DNA from: Thiohalocapsa sp.
GTDB taxonomy: Bacteria; Pseudomonadota; Gammaproteobacteria; Chromatiales; Chromatiaceae
Reading direction: 5' to 3'
Assembly (NCBI RefSeq): GCF_019695415.1
Contig: NZ_JAIFKJ010000522.1
Location: forward strand, 1 to 8,094
Length of the DNA stretch: 8,094 bases
Shown here: one piece after another, positions 1 to 6,950 of the stretch
Layout: every line of letters begins with the position of its first letter
How positions within the stretch are numbered: position 1 is the stretch's first letter
Made by a program: the position numbers and the translations under genes
The notes under the pieces: model-generated
The model's input: only the letters and a program-made list of their open reading frames with translations
What the model was told of the DNA's origin: nothing
Databases searched by the model: none

Positions 1-64
1 CGCCCTCCCGGCAGGCCCGGGGCAGACGTAATGAGCTTTTACTTTTGCCGGCTGGAGTCCAAAT

Positions 65-1009
65 ATGACCACGCATAAGTCGGACGTTGAGGGCGGAGCC
101 GACGTAAAGCGGTGGATGCGCCAGGAGCAGGGCGGCGAGCAAGTTGATTCCCCAGCCACGCCGGTGCCTGAGGGCGGTGTCGACCTGTCGCTTGAATCCC
201 CCAGGAAGGCTAATGTTCTGCAAGTCGGCGAGATCATGGTTTTGCCGAGCGATGATCGCAGCAAGCGAGAAAAAGGGGAGCACAAACGGATCGCCGAAGA
301 GTTTCGAATGATCAAGCGCCCGTTGCTGATAAATGCCTTTGGGCGAAGGCCGGATGGGTCGTCCCCATACAACCTCATCAGGGTGTCAAGGCCCGTGCAG
401 AGCGAGGGAAAGACGTTCGTCTCTCTAAATCTCGCCGCCTCAATGACACTGGAACTAGATTGCTGGGTGCTGCTCATCGACGGCGATGTCGCCAAGCCGG
501 GGTTGTCGCGCCGCCTGAACCTCGGTGACGCTCCAGGGCTCATTGAGCATCTTGATGAAGGCGTGGATCTAGCCGAGCTGATCCGCCCCACCGATATTCC
601 GAAGCTGTCCATATTGCCTGCGGGGCAGCGCCACCGACAAGCCACCGAGCTGCTGTCAAGCCAGAACATGCGGCGCCTGTTGCATGATGTCGCGACCCGC
701 TATCCGGACAGAATCGTTCTTTTCGATTCCCCGCCGGTGTTGGCGACAAGTGAGGCGCCTGTACTCGCGTCGCTGATGGGGCAGATTGTCATCGTGGTCG
801 AGCACGAAGCGACGCCGCAGGGGCTGGTCAAGGAAACGTTGGCGCAGATCGGCCGTACCGGCAACGTGTACATGCTGCTGAACAAGTGTAAGAGCACGCT
901 GTTCTCCGGGAAGTATGGCTACCAGTACGGCTATGGGTACGGCTATGGCTATGGCTATGGCTATGGCTATGGTTACAACGGTGATTATGGTGCCGAGCGG
1001 GACGATTAA
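65..1009 (+). CDS. XrtA-locus BY-type tyrosine autokinase, cytoplasmic, with Tyr-Gly tail
   Basis: This 314-residue protein is a bacterial tyrosine (BY) kinase of the CpsD/CapB type, matching the exopolysaccharide/PEP-CTERM-locus family (TIGR03018 type). Such kinases phosphorylate their own C-terminal tyrosine cluster and control polysaccharide polymerisation and chain length with a membrane partner of the Wzz type. Visible are a pre-kinase segment (about 78-90, AEEFRMIKRPLL), a Walker A-like P-loop (110-117, PVQSEGKT, K116), Walker A' (LLIDGDVAKP, D139 and D141), Walker B (VLFDSPP, D221), and a tail with 12 tyrosines from Y284 to Y308. There is no membrane segment, so the partner must be a separate protein, probably encoded just upstream. 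ATG 65 is preferred because GGAG at 54-57 sits 7 bases before it. The first 75 residues are polar and poorly conserved in appearance. The P-loop departs from the usual A-x-P-G-E-G-K form: P110, Q112 and S113 replace the usual Ala, Pro and Gly. The family call is firm; kinase activity is inferred. Confidence 0.9.
   Translation: MTTHKSDVEGGADVKRWMRQEQGGEQVDSPATPVPEGGVDLSLESPRKANVLQVGEIMVLPSDDRSKREKGEHKRIAEEFRMIKRPLLINAFGRRPDGSSPYNLIRVSRPVQSEGKTFVSLNLAASMTLELDCWVLLIDGDVAKPGLSRRLNLGDAPGLIEHLDEGVDLAELIRPTDIPKLSILPAGQRHRQATELLSSQNMRRLLHDVATRYPDRIVLFDSPPVLATSEAPVLASLMGQIVIVVEHEATPQGLVKETLAQIGRTGNVYMLLNKCKSTLFSGKYGYQYGYGYGYGYGYGYGYGYNGDYGAERDD
929..976 (+). repeat. In-frame hexanucleotide repeat encoding (Gly-Tyr)n
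   Basis: Eight consecutive 6-base units of the form GGNTAY are present. Five of them, at 941-970, are perfect copies of GGCTAT; the flanking units carry third-base changes (GGGTAC at 935-940, GGTTAC at 971-976). Each unit encodes Gly-Tyr in the kinase tail. Because the unit is six bases, loss or gain by replication slippage would keep the reading frame and change the number of tyrosines by one per unit. The perfect core suggests recent or continuing expansion, which is inference. Confidence 0.9.
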
Positions 1010-1033
1010 CTTCAGCGCCCGCTCCTGAACACG

Positions 1034-2488
1034 ATGAATTCTGCCCTGATTCGGTTGTGGCTGACGGCTGCTCTGGTGCTGCTGCCCGTGACAGAGACGC
1101 TGGCCTCGTGGCGGGGCAATACGGGGCTGCGTGCGAGCGCAATCCTATCAGACAACATTTTTCTGGATTCGGACGACGGCGAGTCGGGCAGCGTGCTCCA
1201 GGTTCGGCCATATATCAACTCGTCGCGCAGGGGCAGCCGTGTCGATTCTCGGCTGAGTTATGGCCCTGCCTTTGTCTGGTACCCGGCGCACTCCGAGCTC
1301 AACGATATCCGGCACACCCTTTCCGCGCGCCTCAGTGCAGAGCTGATTGAGCGCTACTTTTTTGTGGACGTGCGCGCGGATGCGAATCAGGCCTTGATTG
1401 ACCCGCGGGTCAATAGTGGGTTTGATAGGTTCGCGAACCCCGACGCATTCACGCAGCGGGCTTCGCTCCGGGTAACGCCGCGCGTACGTTTACCTATTCT
1501 CGGAGGGCGCTTCGCCACGGTACGCATCGAGCCTGGGCTCGGCTACGAGCTCACTGCGTCGACAGCGGACGACGGCGATGGTTTTCGCACCCCAACGCGT
1601 GACACACGGGTGCGTATTACCAGTGGTCCCATGTTTACAAATGCCCCTTGGTCTCTGAATTGGCGGCGTCAGGTGTTTGACGCTGACACTGATCAGGGCG
1701 TCGGGGAACTTTACGGTCGCGTTGGTTATGTGTTCAGTCCGAGGTATCGTCTTGATCTGATCCTGGGTTATGACGAAAGCCGTGATGCTTTTCGGACTGG
1801 CGGCGGGGACACGGACGGTTTTCGCTGGGAGACCATCTTTCGCTGGACACCGAACACGCGGGCAAGGTTCGAGTTTGGAATGGGTGAGCGTTATTTCGGC
1901 GAAACCTACCGTTTCAACGGGACATATCGGCACAAGCGTTGGGCGTTCCGGGCGCGTTATGACGTAACCATCCAATCGGCTGTAACTGAACTCCAGCAAG
2001 AGGAAGTCGTGCCCGTTAGGGATTTGTTCGGTAATCCCATTCCAGATCCTTTCGCAACCGATGAAATCTTGACCGCTACGGTTACTACGCCCGTGTTGGT
2101 GGATGATACCTTTTTGCGTGACCGCTTAGAACTGCACTCCGCGTACAGAAAGGGCCGGAATGCCGCATCGGTGCGTTGGTGGGTGACTCGGCGCGAGTAC
2201 GACCAACGCGATCTGGACACCTTGGATAACCAGGTCCGTTTTCAGTTTTCCCGGCGATTGTCCACACGCCTTACTGCAAGCGCGAGTGTAGATCTCTGGG
2301 ATCATAGTGAGGACAACCCGAACGCTTTTGATTTTTTTCAAGACGAACTGAATTTGGGACTATCGTATCGCGTGGGCCCGCAGGCGAGCTTGGGGGCACG
2401 CATCGGTCGACTCAAGCGCGACGTTGACGGCGAGGCCGACGATTTCTCGGAGCACCGTTTGTCTATGGATTTTAATGTCCGCTTCTGA
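1034..2488 (+). CDS. XrtA/PEP-CTERM-associated outer-membrane beta-barrel protein
   Basis: The 484-residue product resembles the TIGR03016-type outer-membrane proteins found beside exosortase A. It begins with a Sec signal peptide: short n-region with R7, hydrophobic LWLTAALVLLPV (8-19), and a likely cut after A24 (TLA-SW). The rest alternates polar and aromatic or aliphatic residues with many Arg, Tyr, Trp and short Asp/Gly-rich turns, as in a transmembrane barrel. It ends MDFNVRF, with the terminal Phe used by the BAM machinery. No cysteine is present, normal for such proteins. A segment at about 318-352 (after QQEEVVPV) is less barrel-like and Pro/Thr-rich, perhaps a long extracellular loop. 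The gene starts 24 bases after the kinase stop. No clear Shine-Dalgarno precedes ATG 1034, but the signal peptide fixes the start. Its exact job, perhaps polysaccharide export or surface anchoring, is unknown. Its A/T content looks somewhat higher than that of the later genes. Confidence 0.83.
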   Translation: MNSALIRLWLTAALVLLPVTETLASWRGNTGLRASAILSDNIFLDSDDGESGSVLQVRPYINSSRRGSRVDSRLSYGPAFVWYPAHSELNDIRHTLSARLSAELIERYFFVDVRADANQALIDPRVNSGFDRFANPDAFTQRASLRVTPRVRLPILGGRFATVRIEPGLGYELTASTADDGDGFRTPTRDTRVRITSGPMFTNAPWSLNWRRQVFDADTDQGVGELYGRVGYVFSPRYRLDLILGYDESRDAFRTGGGDTDGFRWETIFRWTPNTRARFEFGMGERYFGETYRFNGTYRHKRWAFRARYDVTIQSAVTELQQEEVVPVRDLFGNPIPDPFATDEILTATVTTPVLVDDTFLRDRLELHSAYRKGRNAASVRWWVTRREYDQRDLDTLDNQVRFQFSRRLSTRLTASASVDLWDHSEDNPNAFDFFQDELNLGLSYRVGPQASLGARIGRLKRDVDGEADDFSEHRLSMDFNVRF

Positions 2489-2518
2489 GTGGGAGGGATC
2501 GGTACGGACAAGGCCTTT

Positions 2519-2522
2519 GGAG
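2519..2522 (+). promoter_or_regulatory. Shine-Dalgarno site that sets the wecB start
   Basis: GGAG lies 8 bases before ATG 2531. The longer reading begins at GTG 2489, directly after the barrel stop codon, but has no such site upstream and would add 14 residues not typical of WecB N-termini. ATG 2531 is therefore preferred. Confidence 0.65.
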
Positions 2523-2530
2523 CCATTGCA

Positions 2531-3649
2531 ATGCCAAAAAGCGTGATGTGCGTCGTGGGGGCGCGGCCAAACTTCATGAAAATTGCGCCGCTGATGCGGC
2601 AAATCAAGACCTCGGCCGCGCTAGAGGCGTATTTGGTCCACACTGGACAGCATTACGATGCGGCCATGAAGACCACCTTTTTCGAGCAGTTGCAGATTCC
2701 AGAGCCGGACGAGGACCTTGGAGTCGGATCGGGATCGCACGCTGTCCAGACTGCAGAGATCATGCAGCGGTTCGAGCCCGTGGTGGACACGCAGGCCCCC
2801 GATGCGGTGCTGGTTGTAGGTGACGTAAACTCGACTGTCGCGTGCGCGCTCGTTGCGGCCAAGAAAGGATTGCCGATCATCCATGTTGAAGCGGGTCTAC
2901 GGAGCTTTGACAGGCGGATGCCGGAGGAAGTGAACCGGGTCTTGACCGACCAAATGTCGGATCTGCTCTTCACGACCGAGCGCCAGGCGCTGGAGAATCT
3001 GCGGCGCGAGGGTATTGATCCACAACGCGTTCACTTTGTCGGCAATGTGATGATCGACACGCTCCTGGAGAATCTCGGGCGTGCGCCGAGTGTGGCGGCG
3101 GTGCTTGATGCCGTCGGCGTGGGGCCTGCGCTCGAAGGTGAACGCTTTGGCGTCGTCACCCTGCACCGGCCTTCAAACGTTGACGAGCCGGCGGTGCTGC
3201 AGCGCTTGCTGCAGACGCTGTTGGAGCTGTCCGGCGAGCTGCCCTTGCTGTTCCCTTTGCATCCGAGGACTTCGGCGCGACTCGAGTCGGCCGGGCTCAT
3301 GGATATGGCGCAGTCCGCCTTCACCCTGTTGCCGCCGTTGGACTACTTGCAGATGTTAGCGCTACTGCAGCATGCGACACTGGTACTGACTGATTCAGGG
3401 GGCATCCAGGAAGAAACCACTGCTCTTGGCGTACCATGCCTCACGCTGCGCGACAACACAGAGCGTCCCATTACCGTGACCGAGGGCACCAACTCCATCG
3501 TCGGCTCAGATCCCGAGCGGATTCTCGCCACGGCCCGGGATGTGCTGAAAGATGGTGGCAAAGCGGGTCGTATCCCGGAGCTTTGGGATGGACGGGCAGC
3601 GGGGCGGATCGTCGAGCGTATCGACCACTGGTTTCGCACTATTCATTAG
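2531..3649 (+). CDS. wecB: UDP-N-acetylglucosamine 2-epimerase (non-hydrolysing)
   Basis: From ATG 2531 the product is 372 residues, close to the usual size of this family (TIGR00236, GT-B fold). It interconverts UDP-GlcNAc and UDP-ManNAc in the cytoplasm, giving the precursor for ManNAc or ManNAcA in surface polysaccharides. Visible motifs in order are the N-terminal VVGARPNFMKIAPL (8-21), VHTGQHYD, GDVNST with D98, HVEAGLRS with E120, MPEEVNR with E133, VTLHRPSNVD with H212, and the UDP-binding DSGGIQEE (288-295) followed by RDNTERP. D98, E120, E133 and H212 appear to correspond to catalytic D95, E117, E131 and H213 of the E. coli enzyme, so it looks intact. The TAG stop lies 36 bases before the deacetylase. 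A wecB homologue at this place is usual in XrtA loci. The epimerase activity is well supported; the sugar it serves in this polymer is inferred. Confidence 0.95.
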   Translation: MPKSVMCVVGARPNFMKIAPLMRQIKTSAALEAYLVHTGQHYDAAMKTTFFEQLQIPEPDEDLGVGSGSHAVQTAEIMQRFEPVVDTQAPDAVLVVGDVNSTVACALVAAKKGLPIIHVEAGLRSFDRRMPEEVNRVLTDQMSDLLFTTERQALENLRREGIDPQRVHFVGNVMIDTLLENLGRAPSVAAVLDAVGVGPALEGERFGVVTLHRPSNVDEPAVLQRLLQTLLELSGELPLLFPLHPRTSARLESAGLMDMAQSAFTLLPPLDYLQMLALLQHATLVLTDSGGIQEETTALGVPCLTLRDNTERPITVTEGTNSIVGSDPERILATARDVLKDGGKAGRIPELWDGRAAGRIVERIDHWFRTIH

Positions 3650-3671
3650 GGAGCTGTTCTAGCCGGCCCCC

Positions 3672-3677
3672 GGGGGA
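3672..3677 (+). promoter_or_regulatory. Shine-Dalgarno site supporting the deacetylase start
   Basis: GGGGGA ends 8 bases before ATG 3686. It favours this start over internal ATG 3797, which lies right at the conserved catalytic motif and has only a weak upstream site. The G run is part of CCCCCGGGGG (3667-3676), a loop-less palindrome that is probably incidental. Confidence 0.55.
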
Positions 3678-3685
3678 CCTACACC

Positions 3686-4642
3686 ATGACACTGGCTGCC
3701 GACGCCCCGTCTCGGCGCGACGGGTCCACTGCGGATGCCGCGATAGCAGTCGGCCCCGATGCACAAGCGATACCAGGGTCGAACCCCGTCAACGCCATGA
3801 GCGTAGACGTTGAAGACTATTTTCAGGTGTCTGCGTTCGAGGGCCACATTCGTCGTGAGGATTGGGAGCGATTGCCGAGGCGCGTCGAGGGCAATGTCGA
3901 TCGTATCCTGGCTCTGTTCGATGCTTACAGGATCAAAGCAACCTTTTTCACCTTAGGCTGGATTGCAGAGCGTCATCCGATGATGGTGCGACGCATTGTG
4001 GACGGCGGACACGAATTAGCGAGCCATGGTTTCGCCCACGTGCGAGTCACGGAGCTGGACGAGTATCAATTCCGTGCCGATGTGACCCGGACAAAGAGCC
4101 TGCTTGAGGATATTGGCGGCCAGGAAGTCCTAGGCTATCGCGCCCCTAGCTACTCAATCGGTGCGGATAACCTGTGGGCGCTGCGTGTGTTGGAAGAGAC
4201 CGGTCACCGCTACTCTTCCAGTATCTACCCGATCCGTCATGACCTCTACGGTATGCCGGAGGCACCGCGCTTTTGTTTTCGCCCACGGGTCTGCGACCGG
4301 TTGCTGGAGGTGCCCGTAACTACCGTCGCATACGGGGAGCGCAAATTCCCTTGCGGTGGCGGCGGTTACTTTCGATTGTTCCCCTACGCCTACTCGCGTT
4401 GGGCGCTTCGTCGGGTGAATCGGCGAGATCGCCAATCCGCGGTTTTTTACTTTCACCCCTGGGAGATCGATCCCGCGCAGCCCATGCAGCGAAATCTCGG
4501 CCTGAAAACCCGAGTGCGGCACTATCTCAACCTGGGCCGAATGGAGCCTCGCCTGCACCGCCTTGCCCGGGATTTCCTCTGGTCACGCATGGATCGGCTG
4601 TTCCTGTCGCTGCAGGGCAGTTCCGGTGTCGATGTCTACTGA
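3686..4642 (+). CDS. XrtA-system polysaccharide deacetylase (NodB-like, DUF3473 C-terminus)
   Basis: This 318-residue protein is a carbohydrate esterase 4/NodB-type deacetylase with the C-terminal region (DUF3473) seen in XrtA-associated members (TIGR03006 type). It would remove N- or O-acetyl groups from sugars of the exopolysaccharide. Motifs in order are SVDVEDYFQ (39-47, D41 and D44 as the usual catalytic and metal acids), ATFFTLGW (85-92), SHGFAH with metal ligands H114 and H118, GYRAPSYS (150-157), SSSIYPIRHDLYG (177-189), CGGGGYFRLFPY (223-234) and FYFHPWEID (254-262, H257). All look intact. The first 37 residues are an Ala/Asp/Gly/Pro-rich extension absent from most relatives as I recall them. 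There is no signal peptide or membrane segment, so as read it is cytoplasmic and would act on a nucleotide- or lipid-linked precursor. The 3' end overlaps the next gene by 11 bases, suggesting coupled translation. Its substrate is not shown by sequence. Confidence 0.92.
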   Translation: MTLAADAPSRRDGSTADAAIAVGPDAQAIPGSNPVNAMSVDVEDYFQVSAFEGHIRREDWERLPRRVEGNVDRILALFDAYRIKATFFTLGWIAERHPMMVRRIVDGGHELASHGFAHVRVTELDEYQFRADVTRTKSLLEDIGGQEVLGYRAPSYSIGADNLWALRVLEETGHRYSSSIYPIRHDLYGMPEAPRFCFRPRVCDRLLEVPVTTVAYGERKFPCGGGGYFRLFPYAYSRWALRRVNRRDRQSAVFYFHPWEIDPAQPMQRNLGLKTRVRHYLNLGRMEPRLHRLARDFLWSRMDRLFLSLQGSSGVDVY

Positions 4643-5669
4643 GCTTCGCGTTACCGAGCTCCGTCCGGAAGACCGAGCCGACTGGGACGCTTTCGTCGCT
4701 GCGCATCCTCAGGCGACTTTCTGCCATAGGAGTGGATGGCACGATGCAGTGAGTGCCGGACTGGGCCTTCGTCCGCATTTTCTCTTGGCGCGTCGCGGTA
4801 CCGAAGTGCAGGCCATTCTGCCGCTCGCAGAGATCAGGAGTTGGCTTTTCGGTCACACTTTGGTCTCTACGCCCGGATGCGTCTACGGCGGAGCTTTGGC
4901 GAGCGATGTCTCCGCCCGCCGGGCGGTGACGCAGCATGCGTGCGCACTTGCGGAGCGGTTGGGTGTGGACGCGCTGGAGTTGCGCAACGAACATCCCCTG
5001 GAATTGGGCTGGCCCACCAAAGACGCACTTTATGTCACGTTTCGGAAGGCCATCACAGACGATGACGAGGCAAATCTCAAGGACATCCCGCGCAAGCAGC
5101 GGGCGATGGTCCGCAAGGGCATTAAGCTCGGGCTTCGGAGCGAACAGACGACGGACGTGGCCCGCTTCTACGCGATCTACGCCGAGAGTGTGCGCAACCT
5201 CGGCACGCCGGTATTCCCGCGGCGCTGGTTCGAAACCCTATACCGTGTCTTCGCTGATGTCTGTGAGCTCTCCATCGTCACCCATAACGGAGCCGATATC
5301 GCCGGTGTCATGAGCTTCTTCCACGCCGACACCGTTCTGCCTTATTACGGAGGCAGTCGACCGGCTGCACGCTTGTTGTACGGTAACGACTTCATGTACT
5401 GGGATCTCATGTCACGTGCAGCTCAGCGTGGCATCCGCATCTTCGACTACGGCCGCAGTAAGCGCGGTACTGGTGCTTTCAGCTTCAAGAAAAACTGGGG
5501 GTTCGAGCCACAACCTTTGCACTATCAATACCATCTGGTGAAGAGCCGTGCGGTCCCGGACGTCAACCCGAACAATCCCAAGTACAAATATTTCATCGCC
5601 GGCTGGAAGCGTCTGCCCTTGTCGGTTGCGAACCGGATTGGTCCGATACTTGCGCGTAACCTCGCCTGA
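4632..5669 (+). CDS. XrtA/PEP-CTERM-associated FemAB-family (GNAT-fold) protein
   Basis: From ATG 4632 the product is 345 residues and matches the FemAB-like family linked to exosortase A (TIGR03019 type). FemAB relatives transfer aminoacyl groups from aminoacyl-tRNA to amines on peptidoglycan precursors; other GNAT-fold relatives transfer acyl groups. The reaction here is not established. Visible landmarks are the N-terminal ATFCHRSGW, a basic IPRKQRAMVRKGIK stretch around 155-168, NLGTPVFPRRWF, LPYYGGS, the strongly conserved-looking FDYGRSKRGTGAFSFKKNWG near 275-294, and a Pro/Asn-rich NPNNPKYKY. No signal peptide or membrane span is seen. An upstream TTG at 4563 would add 23 Cys/Arg-rich residues lying inside the deacetylase gene; ATG 4632 gives the usual N-terminus and is preferred. 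It overlaps the deacetylase stop (4640-4642) and has only a weak Shine-Dalgarno, so translation is probably coupled. Its place next to a deacetylase hints that it modifies freed amines, which is inference. Confidence 0.88.
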   Translation: MSTELRVTELRPEDRADWDAFVAAHPQATFCHRSGWHDAVSAGLGLRPHFLLARRGTEVQAILPLAEIRSWLFGHTLVSTPGCVYGGALASDVSARRAVTQHACALAERLGVDALELRNEHPLELGWPTKDALYVTFRKAITDDDEANLKDIPRKQRAMVRKGIKLGLRSEQTTDVARFYAIYAESVRNLGTPVFPRRWFETLYRVFADVCELSIVTHNGADIAGVMSFFHADTVLPYYGGSRPAARLLYGNDFMYWDLMSRAAQRGIRIFDYGRSKRGTGAFSFKKNWGFEPQPLHYQYHLVKSRAVPDVNPNNPKYKYFIAGWKRLPLSVANRIGPILARNLA

Positions 5670-5675
5670 GGCCGT

Positions 5676-6950
5676 GTGGTGATACTGCAGGCCGCCTCCT
5701 CGTCGTTGCAGCCTCGTGAGGCTCGCGATGTCCCTGATCTGCTGCTGTTGTGTCATCGCATTCCTTATCCGCCCGATAAGGGCGACAAGATACGGTCATA
5801 TCGCTGGTTGATGGCGCTCGCGCAGCAGTATCGGGTCCACCTCGGTGCGTTCGTCGACGACGCAAGCGACTGGGCGCATCTTGAGCAACTGCGATGCCTT
5901 TGCGCGGAGATTTGCCTTCGGCCGCTGCCGCCGCTGCGCGCGAGGCTGCGAGGATTGTCGGCCTTGTTTACAGGCGGACCTTTAACGGTGGCCTGCTACA
6001 GGGATCATCACATGGCGGCTTGGGTCGACGGTTTGGCTGCCCGCCGGCATCTCTCCCACGTCGTCGTCTTCTCCTCGGCCATGGCACAATATGCGCCATT
6101 GCGCAGAGACGGCCGCGGTCCGCGGTGTGTCCTCGACTTCGTCGATGTGGATGCGGACAAATGGGCCCAATTCGCACGGCGCAGCCGATGGCCGATGGCT
6201 TGGCTGTACGCGAGGGAGTCGCGCACGTTGCTTTCGCATGACTCGCGCGTCGCGCAGGCTAGCGCTGCCAGTCTGTTCGTGTCGGCGCCGGAGACAGCGC
6301 TTTTCAAGGAGCTGAGTGGCGTCGAGACACCGCTAACTGCGGTGCCGAACGGTGTGGACGTGACTTACTTCGCGCCCTGCTCGGCGCGCCCAAGCCCCTT
6401 CGCGGACGACGCCACCGCCATTGTGTTCACCGGTGCCATGGACTACTGGGCGAACATCGACGCCGTGCGGTGGTTTGCCGCCGCCGTGTGGCCATTACTG
6501 CGCGAGCGCCACCCCCATCTACGCTTTTATGTGGTCGGTGCGCGGCCGAGCCGGCAGGTTCGTGCCCTTGCGTGTGACGACATTGTGGTCAGCGGTCGCG
6601 TGCCGGACGTGCGGCCCTATTTGCAGCATGCTGCCGCGGTGGTGGCGCCAATGCGCATCGCCCGCGGGATCCAGAACAAACTGCTGGAAGGCATGGCGAT
6701 GGCCAGACCGGTGGTCACCACCTCCATGGGCCTACAGGGCCTCGATGCCGTTCCCGGGCGCCATCTGCTTGTTGCGGACGAGCCGATGGCGATGGCAGAT
6801 GGGATCAGCGCGATCCTCCACGGGGCATATGGCGATCTCGGTGTAAGGGCCCGTGGCCTCGTTTGCGACCAATACGATTGGCCGGCTGCGATGGCGCGGT
6901 TTCTCGCGGTCGTAGCAGGGGATAAAGCGATAGCAGAGCTAAGTGCATGA
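5676..6950 (+). CDS. XrtA-associated GT4-family glycosyltransferase
   Basis: The 424-residue product is a GT-B glycosyltransferase of the GT4 type, matching the sugar transferase family found with exosortase A (TIGR03087 type). It would add a sugar from a nucleotide donor to the growing lipid-linked exopolysaccharide repeat on the inner face of the membrane. The N-terminal domain opens with LLLLCHRIPYPPDKGDKIRS (about 22-41), the family hallmark. The C-terminal donor domain has VPNGVDVTYF (223-232), VFTGAMDYWANIDAVRWF starting near 250, FYVVGARP, VSGRVPDV and GIQNKLLEGMAMARPVV (331-347), where E338 is the likely donor-binding Glu. Several starts are possible: GTG 5676 and GTG 5679 (TGAGG at 5667-5671 lies 4 and 7 bases upstream) or TTG 5706; relatives begin shortly before the LLLLCHRIP motif, so the first 15-20 residues are uncertain. 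The gene ends in ATGA shared with the exosortase start. Donor and linkage cannot be read from sequence. Confidence 0.9.
   Translation: MVILQAASSSLQPREARDVPDLLLLCHRIPYPPDKGDKIRSYRWLMALAQQYRVHLGAFVDDASDWAHLEQLRCLCAEICLRPLPPLRARLRGLSALFTGGPLTVACYRDHHMAAWVDGLAARRHLSHVVVFSSAMAQYAPLRRDGRGPRCVLDFVDVDADKWAQFARRSRWPMAWLYARESRTLLSHDSRVAQASAASLFVSAPETALFKELSGVETPLTAVPNGVDVTYFAPCSARPSPFADDATAIVFTGAMDYWANIDAVRWFAAAVWPLLRERHPHLRFYVVGARPSRQVRALACDDIVVSGRVPDVRPYLQHAAAVVAPMRIARGIQNKLLEGMAMARPVVTTSMGLQGLDAVPGRHLLVADEPMAMADGISAILHGAYGDLGVRARGLVCDQYDWPAAMARFLAVVAGDKAIAELSA

Noticed and set aside
1..64. Possible 3' end of an upstream gene, such as the chain-length determinant expected before the kinase.
   Set aside because: The three frames stop at 29-31, 66-68 and 76-78, but none gives a recognisable C-terminus in so few residues, so no coding call is made. 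Only the kinase ribosome-binding site (54-57) is supported.
828..1211. Minus-strand frame with a His-Ser repeat (HSHSHSHS) opposite the kinase tail.
   Set aside because: It is the complement of the Gly-Tyr repeat; the frame crosses the end of one real gene and the start of another and has no recognisable domain or ribosome-binding site.
3667..3676. CCCCCGGGGG palindrome between wecB and the deacetylase, considered as a terminator or operator.
   Set aside because: It has no loop and no following T run, and its G half serves as the deacetylase ribosome-binding site.
4563..4631. Upstream TTG start for the FemAB-like gene.
   Set aside because: The 23 extra residues are Cys/Arg-rich, lie within the deacetylase coding sequence and do not resemble the family N-terminus.
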